Source of the DNA: Gnetum montanum
Lineage: Eukaryota; Streptophyta; Gnetopsida; Gnetales; Gnetaceae
Reading direction: 5' to 3'
Assembly (NCBI GenBank): GCA_015680685.1
Contig: MNCI01008326.1
Coordinates: forward strand, 330,312-394,311
DNA length: 64,000 nt
Below the pieces are notes generated by a model. That model made no database searches and was not told the origin of the DNA. It saw nothing but the letters and a program-made list of their open reading frames with translations. Shown here piece by piece: positions 1 through 11,967 of the stretch. The position numbers and the translations under genes are program-made. Numbering within the stretch: position 1 is the first letter of the stretch; every line of letters begins with the position of its first letter.

Positions 1-185
1 TTTTGATAAGGTATACAATTATTAAATAACTAACTAACACATAGAATAACTTAAAGGAATGTTAAGTATCCAAGCATATGGATTTACAATTTTTACAAAA
101 CCTGGCATTCATGACAAAAAAATTAAACACCATGAAAAAAACTAGCAACAAAAATCATTTAGTGGATTGAAGACAAGGAAGAAAA
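1..185. other. Flank with no recognisable feature
   Basis: AT-rich sequence beyond the stop codon of the broken minus-strand coiled-coil gene. No ORF, repeat or RNA gene was recognised here. It may be the 3' UTR or flank of that gene. Confidence 0.4.
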
Positions 186-514
186 TTAAATGGTCCCAAG
201 TGGTGGAGGTTCCTAAGATGCTAAATGACCTTCTTCTATCTCTGGTGCATGGAGCTGTTGTGGTTGAGGCTGTGGTTGTGGTTATCTAGCTATAGTTGTG
301 ACTATTGGTGAAAGATAGAAAGCATCTAACAATGTGTTCATCTTCTCCTCCTTACTATTGGGATCATACATAGTTCATGTAGCATTCCCAATGTGTGCTA
401 GTACAAAAACATCCCATGAATAGGACATTACAGGGAACAACTTCCTCACATTGATAAACTAGGGTGTAAATTGTTCTCATTTCACATTGAATATCTTGAT
501 AGTGTTTTGTAGTT
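186..514 (-). pseudogene. Unrecognised coiled-coil gene, C-terminal part (split by element A)
   Basis: On the minus strand one frame runs from 514 down to a stop at 186-188. It encodes a conserved-looking patch (motifs KLFPVMSYSWDVFVLAH and MYDPNSKEEKMNTLLDAF) followed by a Pro/Gln-rich tail. Three or four in-frame stops (TGA, TAG, TAA) sit where Trp, Arg or Gln codons would be expected after C-to-T decay. With element A and one copy of its TSD removed, this frame continues exactly from the coiled-coil half at 23661-24480. I do not recognise the family. The continuous frame argues that this was a real gene, or a gene inside an older transposon, before A landed in it. Confidence 0.6.
510..514. 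repeat. Target-site duplication of element A, left copy (TAGTT)
   Basis: The five bases before the TG that opens A's 5' LTR are TAGTT. The same five bases follow the CA that closes A's 3' LTR at 23661-23665. Five-base duplications are normal for Ty3/gypsy integrases. Confidence 0.9.
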
Positions 515-525
515 TGATGGGACCC

Positions 526-578
526 GATATCATGTACGTGATATCATAGCCATTTATACAATATCGCGTACGTGATAT
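526..578 (+). promoter_or_regulatory. Paired GATATC...GTAC...GATATC palindromes in LTR U3
   Basis: Near-perfect 20-base palindromes of the form GATATC-N2-GTAC-N2-GATATC lie at 526-545 and 561-578, just upstream of the TATA box. The same motif recurs in the other LTRs of this family: twice in A's 3' LTR (about 5632-5700) and two or three times in D's 5' LTR (about 54667-54740). Conservation of the palindromic form despite base changes suggests a binding site or a cruciform. The function is inferred only. Confidence 0.5.
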
Positions 579-597
579 CACAACCTACTGCATTGCC

Positions 598-605
598 TAT
601 AAATA
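598..605 (+). promoter_or_regulatory. Putative TATA box of element A LTR
   Basis: TATAAATA, followed by AGAGG. The same block is present in A's 3' LTR (around 5710) and in both LTRs of D, so it is a family feature. It is a plausible Pol II core promoter. Confidence 0.6.
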
Positions 606-1339
606 AGAGGCAGCTTTCCCTTGTTTCTCCATCTAGATTTAGACCCTTAGCTAAATTCTTCTAGTTTTGCCATTCCAGAGTTAGAATAATTTCCGTGTGC
701 CTATAGTAGGAGTCTTAAAGTGAACGGATCTTTATTCGAGCAAATTGTACCTGAGCACACATTTGTGTATGGAAATAAAGATGAACTTTCTGATAAACCT
801 TGTAGCATGCAGACTAAGCTAAATAGGATTTAATTATTGTTGAATGTTTAAATGCTTTCCTAGATGATTAATCTCTCTCAACCCTTGATTCTCCTAGTAA
901 CGCAGAATGAGTACGATTTAATCACAAGCATTTAAGTGTGACTACTTGGTAACCCAGTAGTGTACCTAGGATTTGTGCTTGGTAATCCTAGTGGTAGTAG
1001 TGCACAAAGTTCAAGATGTGTACGGATGATTATGGAATGGATGCTCATCACACTTAGGCTAGTTTAGATTCTCTCTCACCCTTTCTGTCTTAGCTTAGTT
1101 AATATTATCTTCCATCGTCTTCAGGAGTAGCTTTAGTATAGGAACACATCATAGACCTCACTCTAGACTAAACCATATGTGACAGAGCTAATACTAGTCT
1201 AGGTGGGAAGAAAACAGACTGTGACCTAAGGATAACTATCTAGATACCGCAACTAGCCCGTCTGGAGAGTTTGACCGGATCATGCGTGAAACGCTTGTAT
1301 TTGTATGGTTGAGTGTAGGGGTACCTCTCCACTCATCAT

Positions 1340-1357
1340 TGGTGCCATTTCTAGGAA
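1340..1357 (+). promoter_or_regulatory. Primer-binding site of element A, tRNA-Asp type
   Basis: TGGTGCCATTTCTAGGAA lies one base after the LTR end. It agrees with the complement of the plant tRNA-Asp 3' end (TGGCGCCGTTGCCGGGGA) at 12 of 18 positions, and most mismatches are transitions. The homologous site in D matches better. A tRNA-Asp primer is typical of Athila elements. Confidence 0.65.
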
Positions 1358-1477
1358 CAGTGCTAGTTATCTAGATTAGTTATATCATACAAGGTCACTA
1401 TACAGGAATTAATGATATATCTTTTAGGAAGAAATCATTATAGAAAGTGACATAAATTCACACACAATTGCACAACC

Positions 1478-3770
1478 ATGCCTCTCCAACAAGACTATGA
1501 TAATGCCATCCCTAGTGAGGAAATTCATTGGAGAACCAACAGAATTGATAATGAAGATGAAGTCTGGAGCACTCAACCTTATGCAGGAGTCCCCTACGTT
1601 TATGAACATCCCAACGATACTCAAAGACTCTCATCATCCAACTCTAACACATCTAGTAAGGATGAGACATCCCATAGAATGAGGAGGCCTGAAAGCACTA
1701 GGACCTTCTCAATAATTAACAAGAATTTACTTGGGGATGCTTGGAAGACTTACAAAAGTCATAAAGAGTTTTATAGTTCCTTGTCTTCCTCTACTCCTTC
1801 AACGTCAAATTGTGACATGGATAACTATCTTTCAAGGGATTGGCATAGAACTAAAAATTGAGCTCACAAAGAAAATAAAAAATGCCAACATAAACAAAGG
1901 CAACATCATCCCAACTCATAAAATCACAACCTACTTAGTGATGATGAATCACTACTAGCCACTAAGAGCCTAACACCAATACAAGAGGCTATTCGAACCT
2001 CACGTAGGCATCATAAAGAGAGTCGTCTACCCAGGCTCAATTTAAACAAATTTCCCAATTTCTTAGGAGGCTATGATTCAAATCCATAACATCATTTAGA
2101 AGCCTTCTACGATGCCTCTACATGGAACAATATTGATAATTGGTGGAAAAAACTTAAGCTCCTTCCTATGACACTCATGGGCCAAGAAAAAGTATGGTAT
2201 AGATCGTTAAAACCAAATTCAATATGACGTTGGTCGATAATGATAGAAATTTTCAATTAAAGATATCAAACCTATGCAAGAGTGTTAGCCTTGAGGAGAC
2301 AAATACAAGAATGGAAACAAGCACAACATAAAACCTTGGACATGGCCTTAGAAAGATATTATGCATTGTTAAACAACTGCCCAGGCCATGGGTTCTCTGA
2401 GGAGAGGCTAATGTACCATGTCATAGATGGGCTCCGTAATGAAATGAGGGAGACCCTAGGGATGTACACCTGAGGTCAACTATATGAGCTATGAACCCAT
2501 CAACTTCAAGAGCTTATTCAGTGCATTGAAAAAGAATAAGGAGAGCTAGCCAAATGGGAGAATGTTGAAATTTCTCAACAGGACCAAAATCTTAACTTAA
2601 CAAGGGTCCATAATCATGAAGAGGAGAAATCCACTCACTTCAAGGAGGTGGAATCATCTTTGCCAATCGTACAATCAATAGATGAAATTGAGATAAAGAT
2701 CAATAAGATGATGGACTGAGTACATAAAATATGTAGAGAATATGCCAACATTATTAAAGGAGGAACTATGCCAAATCGAGGAACAAGACGGGACACCATG
2801 CAACAATCGAAACGAACATAATAAGAATAAGAACCCAACTTCCAATTTCACATATCAATGTAACGTCTGTCTGTATGATCATCCCAAAGGCCAATGTCTA
2901 GTTTTGTCACATTTACATGAGCATTGGGGAGGAATGTTACATCTAGATTTCGTACAGAAATATTAAGTTCATCCACAATGGCAAAAACCTCAATCATGGG
3001 GGAGGCCACCGCGAACTAAACCATACCCTTCATATGTCCCAACACCAAATGCTTATTATTATGTTCAACACCCTGTTTCTCCAACAAAATTAGCATCCTC
3101 TACCTCACCTCATCGTTATCATTCTCCTGAGTACTATACACCCATGTCCTCTCCAACAAGATCATCACCTTATGTGCCTTACACTTATCCTCAACCTCAA
3201 TATTCTCATACTTGACCCCCTCCTAGATCACCTCTAGCTATGCTAGAAGATTTTTCACCACAGCACCAACCTTGTAAATGTTACTTATGCTAGTACTCCC
3301 AATAGCAGTGGAGGTCCTTCACAACAGCGAAAGCATCCCTTCTTTATACATGACCATCGAAAGGGACACCACAGTTCAGAAACCACTAAATCCGCCAACT
3401 CAGCAAAAACCCAACACTATGGTGCATCTTCCTCTTCAAACCAAATGCCTCATGTTACTTCATCAGGGCCATCAATTAACACTCAAAAATCCATACAACC
3501 CAATGCATACATCCATGGAGGGTGACATCTTGATCCTTGCATACCATCTAACGGTCCCAATTATCATAGTGGGTCAACTCGTTATTCGGAAACTACATCT
3601 TATAAATTGCCCCACTATGCTTACTATAATCAGGTGTGTGAACCCCGATGGGGTAGGTATGACTGGGTTCCAATATTTCCAACATGCAAGGATCCTAACC
3701 TTCCATTTATTAATTCTAGCCATGCTCAACCATTTAGTTATGGGGGATATCCCCCATTTTAGTAACAAGT
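1478..3770 (+). pseudogene. gag: Gag remnant of element A (Athila type)
   Basis: Gag makes the capsid and RNA-binding proteins of the virus-like particle. The frame opens at ATG 1478 and is readable, across many stops and shifts, to about 3770. The capsid region is recognisable near 2090-2470, with WNNIDNWW and the block CPGHGF...RLMYHVIDGLRNEMRETLG. The same block is found in element D (CPGHGY...LRHLINGLRYETRRTLG). A zinc-knuckle-like motif CNVCLYDHPKGQC (C-x2-C-x3-H-x4-C) lies near 2859-2897, followed by a Pro/Tyr/Ser-rich tail. No protease or RT follows. The start is the first ATG of the longest open segment and sits 140 bp after the primer site. Confidence 0.75.
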
Positions 3771-3780
3771 AGGATTAATA

Positions 3781-5619
3781 AATATTTTTTACTTTCTTTA
3801 ATTTTACATTTTTTTTACAAATTTCTTTAACTCTTATAATTTTTTTTTGCACCATCATTTATATTCTTTTATTTCTCTTTGTGTTGGTTTGTTTGTTTTT
3901 TAGGATCATCGCCTTATAAGTGCTCCTGATGGTGGTATGAACTGTATTCTATTGGTTGCTAATGTTTGGTTTTTAACTTTGAGTTATAATGTTGATACTA
4001 AGGTATGGTTCTTTTGATATAAAATGCAATGAGTCCACATCATCCATGCATTCATAAATTTCTATGGTCTCTCTTGGCTTGGAAATGTACAATCCCTTTC
4101 TTAATAATAAGAACTATCAATGAATTGGTGACTGGGCATTTCTCAAACGAAGGAAAGACTCAAGGATTGAAAAGGGTGTGACTTCAAGGGGATTTGATGC
4201 ATTTGTGTTGGCCATTCTCTTGGGTGCTTGAATTTTTTCTTCTTGGGTTTTCCTTACCATTTTGACGTTGCTCCATTATCAAGAAGTTGAGCCAATAAAA
4301 ATAAAAAGTCTTTGCATGGTGTGGTTCTCACATTAAGAAAAAAAAGAAAAAAAATTGTGAGAATTCAAAGCACACCCCTTAGATGAAATAATCATCTGAG
4401 CTACAAGCACTAGTTATGGAATGAAACAAACATGTTCCCTCTAACTAAGGCCTTCTCTCTCTTCCTACTCCTTCCTTTCTTGTTTCGTCAGAATGGTGGT
4501 GACTCTTTGGTAGAGGCATTCTTGTTACTTCAAGTGGATGGATTAATGCGAAGTCAATGAATGTGGATTTTTTGAGGTCAGATTAGAAATGAGTTCTACT
4601 CAGTCACATTAACCATGAAATACATAAGGGACTTTAAACAACCTTGTTTTTGAGATCCCATTTCATTCTCTTCTTTCCATCGTTCTTTCTCCATTATTCC
4701 CCTCATTGTCGGTTGTATCAGTAGTCTATATTTTGGTTGATGCATTGTTTTTTTTTTTTTGGTAAACTCTTCTAGTTAAGACTTTAACTCTTGCTTCCAA
4801 ATGAAATTTCCAAAGCCTATAGACTCTTTGAATGTGGGAATGTCAGGGCATTAAGGACATGAGCCTGCTTTGGGGAGGACCCACTAGCATTCCTATTTGG
4901 TGCATCAGTTAATGTCTTTCCCTTAAACATTTTTGCAATCAACATTTATTTTTTTCATTTCCATCTCTAACATCCATTTCATCGATATTACAGTTGCCTC
5001 TTTTTCTCCATATTTCTTATTCCTTTCCTTTTTCCATTCTATCACTACTGGAGGTTTGCTCTTAGTCATGGGGGTCCTGGTCCAATTTTTTTCAATTTCT
5101 CTTAACCCCTACACCTTGGGTAGTTACTAGTGTTATATCTCCAAAATCTGCATAAGCCATATCACAACTCAGCCAATGGACATTACACTGAGGCAAGGTA
5201 TCAACTGCATTGTGATTCATTTACCCTTGCTAATATAAGATTGTGTTGTGTGTGGAAATGGTAATCATAGAACAACGGATTGGATTTGGAGGGAACACTT
5301 AGGATGGATTGGTGCTGGAGTAGTTATGCAAGGAACAAGATTGATGACATGCTTATGGATGGACAACAAAAAGCATAATCTTGGCGTTGGTAGAAATAGA
5401 TTTCTTCTTCTTCTCTCTCTCTCTTCTCTCTTCTCTCTCAGCTATCAAATAAGGCCTAATGTCAAATGTGTATAGTGTTCATTCTTGCTATCATGATCAC
5501 TAATTTTTCCATGTATTGTAATGATGATCTGTTCACATGTCATCCCAGTCAATAATTTCATACCTTTCCAATATTTTTTAAGGAACTCGAGGATGAGTTT
5601 TCATTTAGTCATGAGGGTA
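3781..5619 (+). other. Non-coding 3' region of element A
   Basis: About 1.8 kb between gag and the 3' LTR, with no coding sequence. It aligns by eye with the region between integrase and LTR of element D (30918 down to 28989, minus strand), including shared stretches around 3980-4300 and 5580-5619. A therefore keeps the normal post-pol region but has lost pol. The last bases before the LTR (ATGAGGGTA) are the degraded polypurine tract; D has ATGGGGGTA. Confidence 0.7.
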
Positions 5620-6331
5620 TGATGGAACACGATGTCCACAATATTGCGTACACGATATCGCGACCATCCCTGCAATATCGTGTATGCAATATCATAGCCT
5701 GCCGCAATGCCTATAAATAAGAAGAAGCTTTCCCTTGTTTCTCCATCTAGATTTAGACCCTTAGCTAAATCCCTGCAGTTTCACCATTCCAGAGTTAGAA
5801 TAATTTCCATGTGCCCACAATAGGAGTCTTAAAGTGAACGGATCTTTACTCGAGAAAATTGTACCTGAGCACACATTTGTGTACAAAAATAAAGACAAAC
5901 TTTGTGATAAACCTTGCAGCATGTAGACTAAGCTAAATAGGATTTAATTATTATTGAATTTTTAAATGCTCTCCTAGATGATTAATCTCTCTCAATCCTT
6001 GACTCTCCTAGTAACGCGAAATGAGTATGATTTAATCATGAGCATTTAAGTGTGACTACTTGGTAACCCAGCAACATACCTAGGATTTGCACTTGGTAAT
6101 CCTAATGGCAATCGTGCGTGAAGTTAAGGATGTGTATGGATGATTAAGGAACAGATGCTCATCGCACTTAGGCTAGTTTAGATTCTCTCTCACCCTTTCT
6201 GTCCTAGCTTATTTAATATTATCTTCCATCGTCTTCAGGAGTAGCTTTTGTATAGGAACACATCATACACCTCACTCTAGACTAAAACATATATGATAAA
6301 GCTAATACTAGTCCAAGTGGGAAGACAACGA
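5620..6331 (+). repeat. 3' LTR of element A, first part (split by element B)
   Basis: Opens TGATGGAACAC and matches the 5' LTR from its start up to the segment at about 1217. There element B begins. The remaining 106 bp of the LTR are at 23555-23660. Confidence 0.9.
6327..6331. repeat. Target-site duplication of element B, left copy (degraded)
   Basis: AACGA precedes the TG of B. The right copy at 23555-23559 reads AGCAA. The uninterrupted 5' LTR of A reads AACAG here, so each copy can be derived from AACAG by two transitions. Confidence 0.6.
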
Positions 6332-7927
6332 TGAAACACCGTAGAAATCACGAATCGGCCTAAGGCAAAGATTCACGATTTGGGCGAAAGTTCATGGCAA
6401 AATTCCAGAAGGCAGAATGAGGCAAAGTGAGGGGAAACGGTGCCCAGCATCAAGTCTCCAAGTTCCTTTCAGATTTTAAATTTTACTATGTTTTTTGTCT
6501 TTACGCTACATTAAGCAACATAACATGATGATGCTTAGCGTAAAATAGCTTAATATAGTCTGACATCAGAAGGTAACTTACTTCAGCAGATTTGGTGAAG
6601 CTTAAGTCCTAAGCAGCGTAATATGCAACTTCTCACATATTCTACTAAGTATTTTTGTCCAGGGTCAAACTTACGCACTGTTAGGCAAGGCAGTATAATG
6701 AGCTTCAAAAAAGATCAAAGGGAAAGTGCAAAGGAAGCGCGACAAATTAAGCTCCTTTCTTTTGTAGATTGATCACTTTACGCTAGTTACGCTACGCCAC
6801 GTACGACAAGCATAATTTACCGTTGAGTTGATCCATTTTTATGCTTTGCTGCGTAAATGAGCGTAAAATAGCTTGACTCACTCTTTCCATACTTTATTAT
6901 GCTCTGCCATGCAACGCAGCGTAAACAAATGTAATACAGCGTATAGCCAGCTAAAGCAGTTACACATTTGCTATCCATATGTGCAATACACTGATGAGCG
7001 TATTATGCGTAATCATGAAGCAGCTTTGGAAAAAGTGCTGATAGCGTATGTTGCAATGTGACGTGACATAGCTAGTTTGTCAAGTCACTGGTATCCAGAA
7101 AGTTCGGGACACATGTCATCAAAGCCACACCTTTTCTGCATGTTGTCAAACTTATAAATACCCTAGTTGGAAAAGAAAAAGGGGACTTTTTTCGACTTTT
7201 TAAAGCAGAGCAGCAGTTAGCAGCTTCAACTTTTAGTAGTTATCATCTTTGAGCAGAAACAAGAGACATTCTTCGAGCATTGGCAGCAGGAGCAATCATA
7301 CGTTTTGGCGGAAATACAGTTCTCCCATTGGCGATCCTTGGCAGTTTTGAGTAGAGGCTACCCAAAGCGAAGAAGATAGATTAGAGATCGAGAGATTATT
7401 TGGTGAGGTTGGCAAGATCTATTGATCAGACACAGTTGGTTGATAGGCATCCGAGCTTGACCTTCCTTGCACTCCGCCTTTGGTTTACAAGGTAGACTAA
7501 GCTCCATTCTGCACTCCTTGTTAAACAGTTTTTCTTATTATTTTGTGTATGTTTCGCACAAGATAATCAGAGTCTTCCCATTGTAACTTTGTGTACAAAA
7601 TACTCAATTTTTCGGGTCAAAGTACAGATCTTGAAATCACACATTTTGCTTAGTCCAATTCCATTTTGTTGCATTAACGCTGTCATTGTTGCGATTTATC
7701 TACATCGTTTTCCTCTCCTTTCGCAATTTATCAAATCAAATCATTCCACGAGACACCTATAATCTTAGTCGACTTACTGATTTAGTAAGTCCCTGTCTGA
7801 TCGACAAGACCGTTCAGGGCACTACGGATTCGTTTTCTCCATCACAGCCCTCGCATGGATCTGTGGTTAAGACTTTGTACACGGATTTTGTTTGGTATTC
7901 CAACTACCGACATTTTTCATTGTTACA
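6332..7927 (+). repeat. 5' LTR of element B
   Basis: 1596 bp, TGAAACACCGTAG to CATTGTTACA; paired with 21950-23554. It is rich in ACGCT/GCGTA words, especially 6480-7050. A TATA box lies at 7153. The opening TGAAACACC is shared with the LTR of element C, although most of the two LTRs differ. Confidence 0.92.
7153..7160 (+). promoter_or_regulatory. Putative TATA box of element B LTR
   Basis: TATAAATA in the context CTTATAAATACCCT. It is repeated in the 3' LTR (CTTATAAATACCCTGG, about 22788). It is the best core-promoter match in the LTR. Confidence 0.6.
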
Positions 7928-7933
7928 GTTTTC

Positions 7934-7950
7934 TGGCACTAGAACGAGGG
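7934..7950 (+). promoter_or_regulatory. Putative primer-binding site of element B
   Basis: TGGCACTAGAACGAGGG lies six bases after the LTR. Element C has TGGTGCTAGAAGGAGGG at the matching place. Starting with TGG fits pairing with a tRNA 3' CCA end, and the shared 17-mer supports a real site. I could not assign the tRNA. Confidence 0.55.
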
Positions 7951-8179
7951 CCTAGGCTCCAATTCATATTTGTACGGGTAGCCCTATAAGTGATCTATAC
8001 CCGTGTTTCCAAAAATGTGAACGTAATACCTCTAGGGAAGTTTACGAAACAGCGTGCAGTGTAAATCGGTCACAGTAATGATTCCTTTGGAATCCTACAG
8101 GGTAGAAAGCCTAATAGCAGTCTTCTTTGTCCACCGCCTTTTAGATCCAGTCATTTGTCGTCGTTAACCCACTTGATCA

Positions 8180-10970
8180 ATGGATTCTGCATACACAACC
8201 ACAGCCGCCATGATTACCTCTGACTCGGGTGCCACATCTATGAACCCCATCACCGCCATTGGATTAGCCTGTAGTGTTATAGGACCTTGGGGACCATCGC
8301 ATCGTTCGTTGAGGTTATAGGGAAAAGATCCTGTTTTCACTATCATGACGCCTGAGGAATATAACTTCATCTGCATTAAGATCCAGAAAAAGCTTGCTCT
8401 CAGCCGAGCTGAGATCGAAGCAAAAAGAAACTTTGAGCTGATCCACTGAGGGGGTCAAGATTTTACCCCTACTACCTACGACATCATTCCCTTAATGGAA
8501 CATCACCATGAAATCATAACGTAGTTGGTCATGGCTAGGAGCCAGGCTACACAGGCTATGTTGGAACCCCAGAACGGGGAGGAAGAAGATGATGAATTTG
8601 CAGCCTAGTCTGAACATTCATATTACACTCTTAGTCCCCATACCTACATAAACCCCTTATTCCCTTTCAATGGAGAAGCCACCCATCTTAATCCCACCAT
8701 GACCACACAAACTCATGTTCCTGTTGTCCCGCAAGCCACTACGCAGCCATTTGGGCTGCAAGTGCAAATACCCCAAAATAACATGGGGGCGGTCTCGTCA
8801 CCATGCGTAATCAGCATTCCGTCAGTGGTCCCAGCATCCACTGTGCCCCATTTCATCCCTTAGATCCAACCCCATGTCATATCTACAACTCGCATGGTGC
8901 AGACTTTATCACTGCCACTCCCTCCAACCCAACAGATCACCGTCATCGTTCAGCCACAGATATCCGTCCAACAGCCTGCCGTGAGTCAATGGACCATCCC
9001 CGTGGCACAACATAACCAGTCTACGGTATATGGTGTGCAACCCCCAGTTGCACCCGTAAAGCATATTTCGCAGATGGTCTTACAATATCCTTATCCCTAT
9101 CCCACGCAGCCAGCAACGGCTAATCTCTCTTCTCAAACCAGTGGGTGGTGGTCCTCACAGGCACCTTTGTCTACAGGGATCCCCACTGCATCATTTGCCA
9201 GCCAAACCATTCCTTCGTTTCCACTCCCTGGCACCGCTCTCCCAGTTCAACCCCCTATGCCTTCTATGCAAACATCCTCATTGACAGGCTTAGATCAAGC
9301 CTTCTTGCTTATTCAGACCCTCACTGAGGAGGTTAGACGCCTTAAGGCCACTGGTTCAGACACTATACAGATCATGGACTTCTATCAAGATGATCCTATT
9401 AGTCCAGCGGTCCCCATGCTGTCATTGCCCCCGGGGATGTCCTTACCCCATTTCACCAAGTATAATGGGAAGGAAGATCCTAACGCTCACTTGGTCACCT
9501 TCAGATCCAAATCCTTGTTGTTACAACAGTGGCCTCACATGATTATCCATGTCTTTGCTATGTCTTTGATACGGAAAGCTTTGAATTGGTATCGGGCCCT
9601 CCCTCGCTCTTCCATCTCAACCTTGAAAGAGCTTCTGACAAAATTCGTGACTCGCTTTAAATACAACTTAAAGCCAGAATTCATGTTAGATCAACTCATG
9701 GGAGTGAAACAAGACCCACTCGAACCAGTCCAAAAGTTCATACAGTGCTGGAGTGCTACTTTGAATGAAATCCATGAGCCAATTGCGGAGCCACACTTAC
9801 TGGCCATCTTCAAAGGAGCAGTCAATGACTTTATCAAGTCTAAGCTGTATTACTTTTCCCCTAACTCCTTACATTAGGCCTTCGCTCAAACTAAAAGCAT
9901 CCAAGATGCTGCGGAGGCCAGTAAAGACTCGACGTATGTCACCTACAAAAATGCTCACAACAAGGGCAAGGACAAAGGTAAAGTGACGACAATGACAGTA
10001 GCTGCGCTAGCTGAGGGCACAAAGAACAAGAACAAGAAGGCACCTACGGTGCCTCCTGAGACCACGGCTAGTGCAGGCAGCACCAGCCAAGACATAGTTG
10101 CCCCTGAAAAGCCCCCCCCAGCCAAAACCAAACTTTGAGCATAAAGATCGCTCAAAGTATATAGCCCTGCCTGTAAAACACTTAGAACTGTTGAAACAAT
10201 TGTTAGGGGAAGGATACATTTAGCTCAAGAAGGTATCCGAAGAAGCTCTGAAGTGTCACAAATGTCATTGTGAACTGCTAAAGAATCCTTCTTTTGCCCT
10301 ACCTGACGAACCACCAGTTCCAAGGTCTTTCAGGCTAGACCGTTTCTGTGACTACCACCAATTGTGTGGTCACGATACAAATTACTGTTGGGTGTTGAAA
10401 GATGATATTTAATGCATGATTGATGATGGTTCACTCAAACTAGACAGCAGTAGTCCGATGTGTCTGGAAAATCAACCGTTGCACGTGTATAAGGATCCGT
10501 TGAATGCAAACAGCGCACCCTACACAATCAGCGTGGTGAGTATGGGCGGTGAGAGGAAAGTACCATCCAAACAACCTTTTATTTTGTGTGTACCTACCAA
10601 CTCATCAAGGGGGATAGGCTTTTCACTGGCAGCTAGTGGTGTCTCGAGGCCACCCTTCATCATCCGGGTGCCTTTTCTAGATTTAACTCAGCCTCCCAGT
10701 AACAGTAAAGCCATGGCTATGTCCGCACCCACACCTAAGGCGCCTTTCATTCTCAAGGTGCCAAAATCATTGGCTGCCCCTTTTATACAGGGGCAAGCCT
10801 CTAACACAAATCACCAACCATCATCTAATAAGCAAAAGGAAGGGGATGCACCTAGTAATGCCGCTAAAAACCATACTACGCTAGGCTTTTCTAGGCCCAG
10901 GCCCTTGGCCTTTGTCCCTACGTCCACGCCTTCTAGGCAAGACAAAGGTATAGAATCATAGCCACCTCCC
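8180..10970 (+). pseudogene. gag: Gag remnant of element B (Tat type)
   Basis: ATG at 8180 opens a frame with a few stops to about 9880, continuing with shifts to about 10970. The N-terminal part (to about 9400) is Pro/Gln-rich. The capsid domain lies at about 9440-9870: LPHFTKYNGKEDPNAHLVTF, then ALNWYRALPRSS, then a FKGAVNDFIKSKLYY block. A zinc-knuckle-like motif CDYHQLCGHDTNYC lies near 10349-10390, followed by Pro-rich repeats of the form PFI(I/L)xVP. The NYC knuckle and the last two features are shared with gag of element C. Gag packages the element RNA into particles. The longest uninterrupted piece is 8894-9877. Confidence 0.78.
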
Positions 10971-11014
10971 CTCAGCAAGAAAAAGAAGAACTGCTCGGCC
11001 GACGCCATTCCACC

Positions 11015-11967
11015 TTGAGAGATTCGTCTCTTGGGGCAAATGGAAGAAGACAGAGGGGACAAACAAGCCAGTCAAGAATGGGATCTTCTCAACGTGTTTA
11101 TGCAGGTCATACAGGCTCTGAAACAAAAAATACAATGCTGAGCCTCTATGACCTGCTCATGACATCTCAAAAACACCGTGAGGCCATGGTCCGCATGCTG
11201 ACATCCATACCTGTGGAGGAAATCTTACCAGTGGAGGAGGAAGTGATACACGCTGTCATGTTTCCCTCCGACGCTGAGCGACCTAAACGTACCTCGTTGG
11301 CCTTTCATGATGAATCCATTAAAGATGATCCAGAGAAAGGTCAAGTGACAATTGAGCCCATGTTTATCACCATTCCGGTCGGTCAATACCGGATCCGGAG
11401 GGTGCACGTAGATGACGGCGCAGCTACAAATGTCATTCCTTATCCCATCATGGATAGGTTGGGTCTAGTCGACCAGATCAGTTCCACAACGACAACATGT
11501 GTAAAGTCATTCAACAGAGCATGGGTTTAGGTCAAGGGGACGGTGCGCATCAAATTTGTGGCAAGGGATCAATTTCCAATGGATGCCACATTCCTTGTCA
11601 TTGAGGAGATGCCCAAGTTCAACTTAATTCTAGGAAGGTCTTGGTTAGCCCAACTGAGGGTGGTTTTGTCACCTATGTACCAGGAAATACACATACCCTA
11701 CGCAGGGGGAGAAGTTGTAATACGCGGTGATGAAATCACCCCCAGAACTGTCAACAATATCGAAGAGGAATGGGGTTCGGAGATAGAAACATCGGATAAT
11801 CAAACCCATCCCCGAATCCCTGAACAAGCCGAAGCGAATGATGACAGTCTAGCCTGGGCCAGCCTACCATTTTAGGATGGTGGTGTGGAAGAGTCAGGCT
11901 GCAAATCTCCCCACCCTTACGCATCACTAGACATGAAGGCCATCAAGAAGCAATTACAAATTAGTGA
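11015..11967 (+). pseudogene. PR: Aspartic protease remnant of element B
   Basis: The retropepsin region is recognised by VHVDDGAATNVIPYPI (near 11404-11450), the fold position of the D-S/T-G active site, and by the conserved FNLILGRSWL near 11618-11650. The family usually has DGG or DSG; both B and C have DDG, so the change is ancestral rather than decay. One in-frame stop (TAG, 11528) splits the domain. The coding frame fades out around 11967, after a segment ending MKAIKKQLQISD; the matching end in C is MKIKKLLNQ with a stop in it. In the element it would cut the Gag-Pol polyprotein. Confidence 0.75.

Larger units (their letters stand above)
515..1338 (+). repeat. 5' LTR of element A
   Basis: 824 bp, opening TGATGGGACCC and closing CTCATCA. 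It matches 5620-6331 plus 23555-23660 (A's own 3' LTR) and, in reverse complement, the LTRs of element D at 28767-28988 and 53922-54747. The copies differ mainly by C/T and G/A changes by eye. A TATA box lies near 598 and GTAC-centred palindromes lie in the first 70 bases. Confidence 0.9.
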
